From contig CM065394.1 of the NCBI GenBank assembly GCA_033060915.1, positions 22,187,001-22,251,000 of the forward strand: a stretch of 64,000 bases of DNA. The letters are read 5' to 3'. The number at the start of each line of letters is the position of its first letter. Within the stretch, counting starts at the first letter, position 1. Under the pieces are notes generated by a model. It was not told the DNA's origin. It saw only the letters and a list, made by a program, of their open reading frames with translations, and ran no database searches. Below are positions 11,317 to 23,318 of the stretch, one piece after another. Made by a program: the position numbers and the translations under genes. The DNA comes from Euryodendron excelsum (lineage: Eukaryota > Streptophyta > Magnoliopsida > Ericales > Pentaphylacaceae).

Positions 11317-11737
11317 TTTCTTTGCATGCTTGAAACAAGTGACTTCTCAGTCCATGTGTAGGATTAGGCTATTGGAGGGTTACCGTGTCGAAGGCTTTCT
11401 TTTAGTCTAACCGGAGACCGCATGGGTTCGGCCCCCTTGATTATGTGGTGAAGCCTTTAACCTTGTATGTTCACGACCCCAACTTGCATTATGTGTAAGC
11501 ACCCCATTTTTGACCGCTCGGCAGTCTACACTCCGTCCAGACTTGTTTTCAAGTCATTATGGACATATTCCAATCGAAACCAATCCTCTAGTCCAAATTC
11601 CGTCTTTCCATCGCTTCGCGGGCCTGTCAGGCCCGAATAGAGGCAAAATGACCAAAATGCCCTTAGGGGCATTATCCTTTCTTATTCCAATTCCAATCCC
11701 TCTCTCGAGACAGTTTATTCCTCGAGACGGTCCGAGT

Positions 11738-12375
11738 AGCAAAACTACTCACAAAACCGTCAGAGTGACGGAAACACTCACCAAACCATCAGAGTGGCGG
11801 AAACACTCAAAACCCAGGCACGTCTCTTCGGAGTCGGTAAGACCCCTTTCCAATCCCTCTCTCGAGACAGTTTATTCCTCAAGACGGTTCTAATCTAGGC
11901 ACGTCTCTTCGAAGACGGTAAGACCCCTTTCCAATCCCTCTCTCGAGACAGTTTATTCCTCGAGACGGTCCGAGTAGCAAAACTACTCACAAAACCGTTA
12001 AAGTAGCGGAAATACTCACAAAGCCGTTAGAGTAGCGGAAATACTCACAGACCCGTTAGAGTAGTGGAAATACTCACAGAACCATTAGATTAGCAAAACT
12101 ACTCACAAAACCGTTAGAGTAGCGGAAATACTCACAGAACCGTTAGAGTAACGGAAATACTCACAGAACCGTTAGAGTAGCGGAAATACTCACAGAGCCG
12201 TTAGAGTAGTGGAAATACTCACAGAGCCGTTAGAGTAGCGGAAATACTCACGGACCCGTTAGAGTAGCGGAAATACTCACAGAACCGTTAGAGTAGCGGA
12301 AATACTCTCAAATCGTCAACCCCGTCCGAGTAGCGGAAATACTCAACCCCGTCCGAGTGGCGGAAACACTCAAAA
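11738..12375 (+). repeat. 29-bp U3 iteron array with internal inverted repeats
   Basis: The core unit is CCGTTAGAGTAGCGGAAATA followed by CTCACAGAA. Clean 29-bp steps are seen at 12111, 12140 and 12169. The regular core is about 11990-12310, with diverged units on both flanks. Each unit holds a hyphenated palindrome, GAGTA-N7-TACTC. Variants GAGTG..CACTC and GAGTAG..CTACTC keep the pairing. The array lies about 800-1,400 bp upstream of the TATA box. Confidence 0.85.
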
Positions 12376-13036
12376 CCTAGGTCAATACCCATGTTTGTTA
12401 GCTCACTTCGGTGAAAAATGACCAAATTACCCTTTGGACCTTTTCCGGTCAAGATGACCATTTTGCCCCTAGGCATCCAAACGCCCCGGGAACCACACCG
12501 GCTCTGGGTATCAAACCGGTAATGTCCCGAGAATACTTCTTATAGTGTTCTCGACCTTCCTTTACCTTTCCGGACCATTCCGAGTCAGTTCCGGCAAACC
12601 CGGTACAAAATGACCGTTTTGCCCCTGGTGGGCCGGTCTCCATTTCCGATCACGCCGGCCCTGGGAATCAAACCGGCAACCTCTGGGAACATTCTAAATA
12701 ATGTTTCCAGATCCCAAGTCTTTTTCTGGGACAATCCGGGTTCGCCCCGGCAGTTTCCTAGTCCGATTGACCGTTTTGCCCCTAAAGGCCCGGTCGACCT
12801 TTCCGACACATCCAATCCTCACTTTTCAAGTCAAATACCTCCAGGACACTATTTTAAGTGTTCCTGCTCCTTTCCGGCCTTCCGGGCCACTCCCGGCTCC
12901 TTCAAATCATTCCCAAACTTTCCGGAGTCACTCCTAGTGAAGCCAGGCTAAAGTTTACATGGTAGTCACTAGTACAAGCGCCCAAATCTAGTCAAAGATA
13001 CGTTGCTTGCCGACCTTAATTGTTTCCTAAATGGCT

Positions 13037-13133
13037 GGCGCCACTAGCAGTGGCGCCAAGCCAAAAAATGGCCTGGCGCCACTCCTAGTGGTGCCAGTAT
13101 AAATTTTGCCCTGGCGCCACTGCAACAGGCGCC
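13037..13133 (+). repeat. Three 21-bp GGCGCC-ended palindromes immediately upstream of the TATA box
   Basis: The first (13037-13057) has perfect 9-bp arms GGCGCCACT/AGTGGCGCC around AGC. The second (13075-13095) has one arm change. The third (13113-13133) keeps the outer GGCGCC pairs. Related copies lie at 9212, about 42950 and about 37370-37470 (minus-strand LTR). Confidence 0.85.
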
Positions 13134-13149
13134 AGGCTTATCCAACTTC

Positions 13150-13157
13150 TATAAATA
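13150..13157 (+). promoter_or_regulatory. TATA box of the nested solo LTR
   Basis: TATAAATA, 17 bp after the last GGCGCC palindrome, in the same relative position as in the other family members. Confidence 0.65.
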
Positions 13158-14039
13158 CAGAGCCTCGATCAACGTGAAAAGGGTCTACAAATTTAACCTA
13201 AAAACCCTATACTTCGATATACAGAGCTCGAGCACCTCCAAAACCCTAGCCTCCCTAGGTTTTCCCAAAACCTAGCCACTATACATAAACCCTAGCCTCC
13301 TATACACTCATACACTCCCCCATACACTCATACACTAGCCTTCAACCACTCTCTGAAGACTTGAAGAGCAGCCATCCAAAGCTTGAAGACAATCCTTGAA
13401 GACTGAAGGTGAAGATCAAGACCGAAGACCGAAGACCGAAGACCGAAGACTGCACGGCGCGCAAAATAAACAAGAAACAAGGTAGGCTCCCTATTTAATT
13501 TTCTGCACTTCCCCCCTTTCTCTTCTATCTCCAACCCACTTGGGTTTTCTCTATTTTAATCCCCCATCTCTTTCCCCCCTTTCTTTGCATGCTTAAAACA
13601 AGGGGATTCCCGGTCCAAGTGTAGGATTGGACTATGGGAGAGTCACCGTGTCGGGGGCTTTCTTCTAGTCTAACCAAAGACCACGTGGGTCTGGCCCCCT
13701 TGATTATGTGGTGAAGCCTTAGCCTTGTATGTTCACGACCCCCAAATTGCATTGTGCATATCATAGTCTTGCATCTTCCAAAACTCGTTTTCAAAAAGTT
13801 GTTTTCAAAAATCGTTTTCAAACTTGTTTTCAAAATTGCATCAAAAGCTCTTTTTCAAAAACATGTTTTCAAAATCACAATCCTAGGGTGATTCTAGCCT
13901 TTTCATGGCTAGGGTTGCTTTAGGAAAGTGTTACATTAAAAGTGACCTTTTGGTCTATATTTTCAAACCTTATTGTTTTCAAAACCGCTTTCCTAAAGTG
14001 GTTCTAGCCTTCCTATGGTTAGAATTGCTTTAGGAAAGT

Positions 14040-16160
14040 GAGATGTCTTTACTCCTTCTAAAAACTATCTTTTCAAAAAATCTCTTCCTAAAAATCTCTT
14101 TTTCAACATACTTTTCTAAAACTCTCCTCTCCAAAATTGTTTTCAAAAGCTCCTTCCAAAATCTATTTTTCAAAACTCACTTTTTCAACTCCTTTCCAAA
14201 ATCCTCTCCCCAAAATCCACTTTCTAAAAATGCTCCCTAAAAATCTTTTTAAAAACTTCCTTTTCAAAATCTCCTTTCTAGAAATTCCCCTCTAGGATTT
14301 TCCTTCTAAAATCTACGTTTCCAAAAACACACTTTCCAAAACTCCTTCTCTTTAAAATCTTTTTTCAAAAACTCCCTCTTTAAATTCACTTTCCAAAAAC
14401 TCCTCCCTAGGATTCCCTTTTAGAAAACCTTCGTTTCCCAAAAACGCGCTTTCCAAAAACTCTTTTCTTAGAGCCCAAGTCAAGCCCTAGAACCCCCCCA
14501 TTAGGAAACCTTAATTTTCTTCCCAAAAATATGATTTTCAAACTTTGCCCAAACCTAGGTTTCCAAAATCTCTTATTTTCACATCAAAACCATACATATT
14601 TTCAAAACCTATTTTCTATGTCCAAATTATAGTTTTCCAAATCTAGGGTTTCTAGAATCTCCTTTTCTAAATCCTTGCCAAATCCTATCTTCTCTTTAGG
14701 AAACCCAGTCAAATCTCCCCGTTTAGCAAACTAGATCCCGTCCTCCGTTTTTGGAAACAAAATCAAATCTTTTCTTTTAGAAATTAAATCCAATCCCTTC
14801 CTAATCCAAACCTTCCTAATTTCCTACCTTCCTAAATCATAAGTTTCCTAAACCTAAACTTCAAATCTTTCCTTAAGTTTCAAAATCCAACTCTTTCCTA
14901 ATTCAAATCCTTCCTAATCCTCCACTTTCCCAAATCTTAAGTTTCTAAAAATCTTTCCTAATTCAACCCTTTCCTAATTCAACCCCCTTCCCAAATCTTA
15001 ACTTTTCAAACTTAAGTTTTCAAACATTTCCTAAACTCAAGCCTCTCCTAATTTCAAGACTTTCTAAAATTCAAACTCTAAAACTTTCTAAATCCTAAAC
15101 TTTCTAAATTTCAAATCTTTCTAAATTCTAAGCTTCCTAAATTCAAAATTTTCTTAAGTTAAATCTTTCTAAACCCAAATCTTTCTAAACTCTAAACTTT
15201 CCAAAACTTCAACATTTTTCCAAATCTAGACTTTCTAAATTCAAAACTTTCTTAATTCAAGACTTTCTTAAGTTGAAACTTTTCTTAATTCAAACATTTC
15301 CTAAACTGAAAATTTTCCCTTTTCAAACCTTTCCTAAAACGAAACTTTCTTATTTTCAAAACTTCCTTGTTTTCAAAACTTCCCAAAATCAAAACTTCTC
15401 TTTTTCAAACATTTCTAAATTCGAAATTTTCTTAATTCAAAACTTTCCTAATTTCAAAACTTTCTTAACTTCGAAACTCTCCTGATTTGAAAACTTTCCT
15501 AATTCAAAACTTTCTTAAGTTGAAAACTTTCTTAAACCTAAAACTTTCCTAATTCAAAACTTTCCAAAAATGAAACTTTCCTAATTCGGAACTTTCCTAA
15601 ATCAGACCTTTCCTAATTCGAACCTTTCCTAAATCTAATCTTTCTTAAACTCTTGAGTCTTTCCTAAGTCTCATCTTTCTTAAGTCTAGGTTTCTTAAAC
15701 CTTCTCTTTTTCAAAACAAGTCCAAATCTACCTTTTCAAATCAAAGTCCATTCTTTTCCAAAATTTCAAATTCCAATCTTCTTTTCTAATCTCAAATCAA
15801 ATCCAATTTTCGATCTCTTTCTTCCAATCCAATCTCTCTTTTCAAATCAAACCTTCTATTTTCAATCGGACTCCGGTCCGAACTACGACTGACCTGATTC
15901 CCCCAAAGGGATACGTAGGCAACCTTCATAGGTGCGGTCACAATACTTTTCAAATTTTCAATTCCACCCTCATGGGTGCGGTTTCCAAAATCTTTCCAAA
16001 TCTCAAATTCCAATCTATTTTCAAACTTCCAATTTCAAATTTCTATTTTCAAATCTCTACTTTCAATTTCCAAAACTTTTCAAATCTATCCAATTTCAAA
16101 TCTCTTTCAAATCAAATCAATTCTTCTTTTCAAATTTCTTTCCAAATCTATTTTTCAATT
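14040..16160 (+). repeat. Degenerate pyrimidine/A-rich U5 tract (about 2.1 kb, nearly free of G)
   Basis: The tract is made of irregular repeats around AAACTTTCCTAATTC and TTTCAAAATC, with steps of roughly 12-25 bp. G is rare on the plus strand over about 2 kb. Corresponding tracts are at about 16980-18780 and 21130-22300, and on the minus strand at 34080-36540. ORFs inside it are compositional artefacts (F/K/S-rich). Confidence 0.75.
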
Positions 16161-19100
16161 TTCTTAACTTGCACTTGTATATCATGCATCATGTTAGTTT
16201 TCAAACATTGTTTTTCTAAAGTGAATAGGGTTGAACCATTTGTTAATTCAAGACTCTCATAGGTGAATCTAGGGTAGATTGACATGTAGGTACCGAAAGG
16301 GCGGGGTAGGGTGATAGCTTAGTGCGTCTTCCCTGCACGTAACCAACCTCCGAACCTAGATCACTGTTTTCGAAAGACCAAAAGGAGTTATTTTTCAAAA
16401 AAAGGGCTAAATATTTTTCAAAGGTTGCCAAACAACCTGTTTTTCTTAAAAACCCTCTCTTGAGGGGATATGTTCAAAATCGTTTTCCAAAACCCTAAGT
16501 GTAGTCTTCGGACTATGCTTAGTTTTTAGGTGACCTAACTCACCTTAATCAAGTTAGGTGGCGACTCCAAATCTTTTTCAAAAGCCCTTTACTCAAACCA
16601 ATTTTCAATTCAAACCTAGTCGCACTCATTCTTCTAGGAGGGTGAGTTCTAACGAGAGAGTACAGCATTTTTCCCGCTTGGGTGAGTATTCCTCGAGTGC
16701 GAAAAATCTGGGCGCGACATTATGCATATCATGATCTTGCATTATTCTAAAATTCATTTTCAAAACTTGCATTAACATCGTTTTCAAACTTGCATCAAAA
16801 CCTTCTTTTTCAAAATCACAATCCTATGGTGATTCTAGCCTTTCCATGGCTAGGGTTGTTTTAGGAAAGTGTTACATTTAAAGTGACCAATATGGTCCAT
16901 ATTTTCAAAAGATTGTTGTTTTCAAAACAACTACCTTAAAGTGGTTTTAACCCTCTTATGGTTAGAATTGCTTTAGGAAAGTGAGATATTTTATATATAC
17001 TTTATAAAAAATCTCTTCCAAAAATCTTCTCTTAAAAATCTCTTTTCCAACATGCTTTTCATAAACTCTTTTTAAATTCCTTTCCAAAATTGTTTTCAAA
17101 AACTCCCTCTAAAAATCTATTTTTCAAAATGTCTTTTTAAACTGCTTTCCAAAAAGCTCTCTTCAAAATTCATTTCCTAAAAACACTCCCTAGGTTTCCT
17201 TATTAAAAAACGCTCCCTAAATCTCTTTCCTAAAAACTCTTTCAAAAAATCTTTCCAAAAACTCTCTTTTCAAAACTCACATTCTAGAAACTCCTTTCTA
17301 GGATTTCCTTCCAAAAATCTTCCTTTCCAAAAACTCACTTTCCAAAATCTCTTTTCTTAGAGTCCAAGTCAAGCCCTAGAGTCAACAATTAGGAAAGCTA
17401 ATTTTCTTCCTCAAAAACATAGTTTCGAATTCCCTATTTTGGCCTCAAAACCTAGGTTTCCAAAAGCTTCCCTTTTACATCAAAAATTGTGGGTTTCCAA
17501 AGCCTCTTATTTTCTACGCCAAAACTATATATATTTCCAAAACCTCTTTTCTATGTCAAAACTATAGTTTTCTAAATCTAGGGTTTCTAAAACTTCTCTT
17601 TCCAAATCCATACCAAATCTAATTTCCCCTTTAGGAAACCAAATCCAATCTCCTATTTAGGAAACTAGATCATATCCTCCGTTTTTGGAAACAAAATCAA
17701 AACACCTCTTTTAGAAACAAAATCCAATCCCTTGTTTTAGGAAATAGGAATCTCAATCCTTCCTAATCTCTTACCTTCGTAAACCATAAGTTCCCTAAAC
17801 CTAAACTTTTAAATCTTTCCTTAAACTTTAAGCTTCCAAACCATTCCTAATTCTATACATTTCCAAATCTTGACTTTCCAAATCTAAGTTTTTCAAATCT
17901 TTCTTAAACTCAAGCCTTTCCTAATTTCAAGAATTTCTAAAACTCAAACTTTGAATCTTTCTAAAATTCTAAACTTCAAATCTTTCTAAATCTAAAACAT
18001 TCTTACTTTCAAAACTTCCCTATTTCAAAACATTCCAAATTCAAACTTTCCAATTTCAAAACTTTCTTAAAATGAAATTTTCCTAATTAGAAACTTTCCT
18101 AAATCAAAACTTTCCTAATTCAAAACCTTTCCTAAAATGACACTTTCTTATAATGAAACTTTCCTAAAACGGAATTTTCCAAGTTCGAACCCTTCCAAAA
18201 TCCAACCTTCCCTAATCTTCCAAGTTTAACATTCGAGTCAAATCTTTTCTCAAATCTTTTCTAAGTCAAGTCTTTCTTAATCTCAAGTCCTTTCTAAATC
18301 CTATCTTTCCTAAGTCTAGGATTCCCAAATCTCAATCTTTCCAAAACAAGTTCGAATCTTTCCTCCAAGTTCTATCTTTTCAAATCTAATCTTTTCAATT
18401 CCAAATTCTAATTTCCAATCCTTTAGTCTAAATTCAAATCAAATCTAAATTCCAATTCAACTTCTTTTTTTTCAAATCAAATCTTCTATTTTCTATCGGA
18501 CTCTTGTCCGAACTACGACTGACATGATTCCTCTAAAAGAATACGTAGACAACCCTCATGGGTGCGGTCACAACTTCTTTCAAATATCCAATTCTACAAT
18601 CTTCTTCAAACTCCCAATTTCCTAATCTCTTCCAAGCTTCCAATTTCAAATTTCTATTTCCAAATCTCTATTTTCAATTTCTAAAACTTTTCAATTTTAA
18701 GCCTGTCTTTTCAAATCTCTTTTAAATCAAATCAATTTCTTTTCAAGTCTATTTCCAAATCTATTTTCTAACTCTCTTTTCTTGCACTTGCATATCATGC
18801 ATCATGTCTTTTTGAACATTCTTTTTCTAAAATGGATAGGATTGAATATTTGTTAGTCGAAGACTCTCATAGGTGAATATAGGATAAATAGACATATAGG
18901 TACCACAAGGGCGGGGTAGGGTGATGGCTTAATGCGTCTTCCCTAAACATAACCAACCTCTGAACCTAAGATCACTGATTTCGAAAGACCAAAATGGAGT
19001 TTATTTTCAAAAAAGGACTTAAAAGTTTTCCAAAGGTTGCCAAACAACCTATTTTCTTAAAAACCCTCTCTGGAGGTAGTATTTTCAAAATCGTTTTCAA

Positions 19101-19331
19101 AAACCCTAAGTGTGATCCTCGATTGTGCTTAGTCTTTTTAGGTGACCTAACTCACCTTAATCAAGTTAGGTGGCGACTCCAAATGTTTTTCAAAAGCCCT
19201 GTATTCAAATCAATTTTCAATTCAAACCTAATCGTACTCATTCTTCTCGGAGGATGAGTTCTAACGAGAGAGTACAGTATTTTTTTCATTTGTGTGTGTA
19301 TTCCTCGAGTGCGAAAAATCTGAGTGTGACA

Positions 19332-22300
19332 GTCACACACCGTTAGAGTGATGGAAACACTCAAAACTCGGGTCAACACCAGTACTTATTAGCCCATTCC
19401 GGTGAAAAATGATCAAACTACCCCTTGGGTCCCACCAGCATGCTTCTCGAAAAAGTATCTAAAACCTTAGAAAGGTAAGTTCACCCTTTCAGGATTTTTT
19501 CCAAAGATAATCTAGCATGTCCTAGTGTCTTCCAATCGCTTTCGAATCGATTCAGAAAGCATCTAGTCAAAATAACAATTTTGCCCCTAAGCATCCAATC
19601 ACCTCCAAAAACCACACCGACTCTGGGTATCAAATCAGTTACCAACCAAGGATGCTTCTAATAGGATTCCCAACCTTCCAGTACCTTTTCAAACCATTCT
19701 GAGTCAATTCTGATAAATCCAATGTGAAATGACCATTTTTTCCCTAGTGGGTCGGTCACCTTTTTCAACCACACCGGCTCTTGGTATTAAACTAAAAATC
19801 CCTCCAAACACTCTTAATATTATTTCAAACCTTTAAGCCTTCTCACAGATCACTCTAGGTCCATCCCAGTATTCTCCTAGTTCAAATGATTGTTTCGACT
19901 CTAATCATCGAGTCAGTTACCTTTGGGACCCTCTTTTAGGGGTTCTCATCCATTCCTAGCCAAGTCTGGCTACTTGAAACCTTTTGGACCATTTTTGAAC
20001 TTTTCAGAGTCACTCTTAGTGAAGTAAGACCAAAAATTACATGGTAGTTACTAAGACAAGTGCCCAAATCTTCTATGTTGCGTCCCAAGGGTCAAAAATA
20101 TGTTCTTAACGCCCTAAGAAGTTTCCTAAGTGGTTGGGGCCACTGCAAGAGGTGCCAAGCCCTGTTTTGCTTGCTCACAAATATAGGTCACCCCCATGCG
20201 TATTCTGAATCCACAAAATAGCTTTAGAAACTTTGTCTCTCTGAAAACAGACTTTGAGTTGCCCCACAAACCCTAATTCTCTCAAGTCTCTTTCAAACCC
20301 TAGCCTCCATACAACCCATACACTTAAATCTTAATCTATATCCTTCAAACCCTAGTCTTCAAGCTTTATTGAAGGTCAAGTCCAGCCCTTAGAAGCTCTT
20401 GAAGATCATCTCAAAGTTCAAGCAAGTCCTCCATTAAAACATTCAACTTAACAAGAAGACAAGATAGGGTTCTATTTACTTTTGTGTAATCCCCCCCTCT
20501 CTCTTCTCCCTCCTAGTTCACTTGGGCTATTCTCTATTTTAATCCCCATTTTCTACCTTCTTTCCTTACATACTTGAAATAAGGGACTTCTCGGTTTATG
20601 CCTAGGAAGACCTTGGAAGGAATCATTGTGTCAGGGATTTTTTTTGAGTTCAACCTAAGACAGTATGGGTTCTGCCCCCTTGATTATGCGGTGAAGCCTA
20701 ACCTTGTATGTTCATGCCCCTATTGCATTGTTGCTATCATAATCATGCATTCAAGTATGTTTTCAAATTTGAATTAAAAGTTGCTTTCAAAACTTGCATT
20801 CAAAACCTTTTCTTTCAAAGTTGTTTTCAAAACCATAACCCTAAGATGATTCTAACCATTCTATAATTAGAGCTGTTTTAGGAAAGTGTTATATTCAATA
20901 TGACCATTAAGGTTCAAGTTTGAGTTCAAACTTTAAATTGCTTTTTAAGAAATCACAACTCTAAGGTGATTCTAGTCATTCGATAGTTAGGGTTGTTTTA
21001 GGAAAGTGTCAAAGAGACTATTAAAGTCCATATTACGGTTCCAAACCCTAGTTGTTTTCCAGATCATAACCCTAGAATGGTTCTAATCTTCTCATGATTA
21101 GGATCGTTTTAGGAAAGTGAGATATTCAAGAGACTTTCAAAAATCTAAATTCAAATCTTTCTAAAATAAGTTTTGCAAATCCACTTCCAAAAAATTATTC
21201 TCAAAAGATTTACTTTCCAAAAACTTTGAGTCTTGAAGTCTAATTCAAAACTCTAGAATCCATATTTAGGAAACCTAGTTTTCTCACATAAAATCATAAC
21301 TTTTCATTTGCATCAAATCAAAGATTTCCAAAACCATTTTCTACATGAAATTATAGATTTCCTAATTCAGAAGTCACATAAAATGATAGATTCTCAAAAC
21401 TAAAGTTTTTCAATTTCAAGTCAAATCAAATATTTTCTAATTTCACATCTTTCCCAATTTCACATCTTTCCTAATTTTAAAACTTTCCAAAAACAAAACT
21501 TTTATTTTTCAATTGAAATCCAATATTTCCAATTCAAAATGCATTACATAAACTCTAGGTCCTACGATTGCTTAAATCCCTGGTTACCTCAAACTTACGT
21601 CAAACCTTCTCAAACTCAATCCTCCAAATTAAATGTTTCTTAATCAAATATTTTCAAATCCCAATTTGTCAAATTCTAAATTCAAACCTTTCTTAATTCA
21701 AATCTTTCCAAAGTCAAATCTTTCTTAAAATGAAAACTTTCCTACAATAGAACTTTTCTAATTTGAAACTTTTCTAATTCGAAACTTTCGTAAAATCAAA
21801 TTTTCTAAAATCAAATCTTTTCGTTTTACGTGCATGTTTAAACCTTAGGTTATCCAGACTCTAGGAGGCCAAAACCCAAGTTCCACCCCATACCCTAAGT
21901 TAATAAACTTCAACTCTTTTTTAAATCACGATGATTTTTAAACTCTAATTCAAGTCAAGATGATTGCAAAGTTCAATTCAAACTTTTTAAAATAAGTCCA
22001 AAGTTCTGCTTCAAAGTTTGATTTCAAATCAAAATCAATTTCAAATCTAAGTTTAGTTTTAAATCTTCAAATCAAGTTCAAACAAGAACTTTTTCAAGTC
22101 AAACTTTTCAAAGGCCCCTAAATGTCTTTTCAAGTCAAACAAGATCCCAAAGTATTTATTTTCAATCGGACCCCTAGTTCAAACTATGACTGACATGATT
22201 CTCAACAAAGGGATATGTAGGCAACCCTCATGGGTGCGGTCATAGTCTTTTTCAAAATTCCAGCTCCCTTTTTTAAAATCCTTTTCCAAATTCTTTCCAT

Positions 22301-22868
22301 GTATTTGCATACCATGCATCACATCATCCTTAAAATGATGACACAAATCTCTTTCTAAAATTCTCAAAGTGGATATAATTAGACATTTGATAATCAGAGA
22401 TTTTAAATGAGTGAACCTAGGGTGAAAAAACATGTAGGTACCAGAACGGCGAGATAGGGTGATAGCCTAGTGCATTTTCCCTAAACGTAACCAACCTCCG
22501 AACCTAGAATTCCTATTTTCGAAAGACCAAAACTGAAGTTATTTTCAAAAAGGGCTTAAATCTTTTCAAAGGTTGCCAAACAACCTGTTTTCTCCACAAA
22601 AAAAAAAAAAAAAAAAAAAACTCTCTTGAGGAAGTTTTCTAAAACCTTTTCAAAAACTCTAAGTTTAATTTTTGGATTGCATTTAGTTTTGGGTGACCTA
22701 ACTCACCTTAACAAAGTTAGGTGGCTACTTCAAACCTTTTTCCAAAAGCCCTTATTTAAATCAATTTTCAATTCAAATCTAATCGCATTCATCTTTCTAA
22801 GAGAATGAGTTAGAGTGTCGTATGTTTCTCACATAACATCTTGAGGTGCGAAAAACCAAGGCCCGATA
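19332..22868 (+). repeat. Right part of a third element A-family LTR, cut by insertion of element A
   Basis: Directly after element A's end, the sequence enters this family's LTR in mid-U3 (CACACACCGTTAGAGTG..). It then follows the LTR order: GCCCCTA-containing blocks, a weak TATA region (about 20170-20180), leader, G-poor U5 and the end GCGAAAAACC..CCCGATA at 22868 (terminal CA mutated to TA). The missing left part should lie upstream of element A's 5' LTR, left of the window. It is more diverged than the other copies, consistent with being the older target. Confidence 0.75.
22598..22620 (+). repeat. Poly-A run (23 A)
   Basis: This homopolymer sits inside the third LTR's U5 where sister copies read AAAAACCCTCTC. 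There is no sign of a LINE/SINE body upstream, so local slippage is the simplest reading. Confidence 0.85.
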
Positions 22869-23318
22869 ATAGTAGAGCAAGTGTTTATGACTCCATTAAC
22901 CCACACTATTAGCATAACTTAAAGTTACAAACCAACATAATTCAAAAATTCCCAAAAAGGTATATCATGCTACTCAACAAAACATAATATGAGTCTCAAG
23001 TATTCGCATAAAACATCTTCATCAAAACATGCCCTCAAGCATACCCTAAAAATATTGAATAAAAATATGAGCTAAAAGCCTAGTGAATAATAAAATAATC
23101 AAAGCATGAAAATAGCATGAACTTGAATTGAGTATATCATATGCATTATAATATATGAAGTTAAAATAAATCTCTTGATGATTGTAAATCACATTTCTTA
23201 AAAAGGTAGTATAAAATGCTTCATAACTTTAAAGAAAACACCATTCATAGCTTTTTTTCATATTGAAGCCTTCAACTTTTTGTTGACATGATAAAATAGG
23301 CATAATGTGCCCATTACT
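22869..23318. other. Non-coding AT-rich stretch between LTR and MITE
   Basis: I see no coding frame or recognisable element. This is probably old flanking DNA of the third LTR. Confidence 0.5.

Larger units (their letters stand above)
11494..16719 (+). mobile_element. 5,226-bp solo LTR of the element A family, nested in element A's 3' LTR
   Basis: Termini are TGTAAGCACCCC and GGGCGCGACA. Both sides carry the perfect 5-bp target duplication ttatg (11489-11493 and 16720-16724). There is no internal coding region, primer binding site or polypurine tract. It is collinear with the LTR of element A, so it is a complete solo LTR. U3 contains a 29-bp iteron array (11738-12375), GTTTTGCCCC-containing blocks and three GGCGCC palindromes just before the TATA box (13150). 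R/U5 contains the ACCCTAGCC-type leader and a 2-kb pyrimidine/A tract. Solo LTRs this long match Ogre-type elements. Confidence 0.9.
1..19331 (+). mobile_element. Element A: Tat-lineage Ty3/gypsy retrotransposon, 5' part outside window
   Basis: Degenerate pol domains occur in the order RT, RNase H, second RNase H, integrase (1-5245). They are followed by an antisense ORF (8130-6423), a polypurine tract (9417-9433) and a 3' LTR beginning TGTAACACCC at 9434 and ending GTGTGACA at 19331. The second RNase H between the classical one and integrase, the antisense ORF between pol and the 3' LTR, and an LTR above 4 kb together point to the Tat lineage (Ogre/Retand-like). The gag, protease, primer binding site and 5' LTR lie left of the window. 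Two solo LTRs are nested within it (2238-4418 and 11494-16719). All reading frames are broken, so the copy is defective. The 5 bases after its end (gtcac) should recur just before the 5' LTR. Confidence 0.8.
9434..19331 (+). repeat. 3' LTR of element A, about 4,667 bp, interrupted by a same-family solo LTR
   Basis: The LTR consists of 9434-11493 plus 16725-19331. It starts at the polypurine tract with TGTAACACCC and ends GTGTGACA. U3 has GTTTTGCCCC blocks, palindromic GAGTA..TACTC-type motifs and a TATA box at 10940. U5 is a long G-poor, TTTCCTAA-rich tract (about 16740-18780). At 11494 a solo LTR of the same family is inserted, with 5-bp duplication ttatg on both sides. Removing it restores a sequence equivalent to the inserted copy's own sequence at about 13745-13765. 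Confidence 0.8.

Noticed and set aside
11738..12375. CRISPR-like array of regularly spaced repeats
   Set aside because: Units are directly adjacent 29-bp tandem copies with no unique spacers, and they lie inside a plant LTR U3. This is a minisatellite-type enhancer array.
14043..16262. F/K/S-rich ORFs in the U5 tract
   Set aside because: A compositional artefact of a G-poor repeat, with the same low-complexity text in several frames.
11494..16719. Complete small retrotransposon with two LTRs rather than a solo LTR
   Set aside because: I see no terminal direct repeat within it, and it is collinear end to end with the single LTR that follows element A's polypurine tract.
22598..22620. Poly-A run as the tail of a SINE or processed pseudogene
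   Set aside because: The sequence on both sides is continuous LTR U5 as in sister copies, with no inserted body or target duplication.
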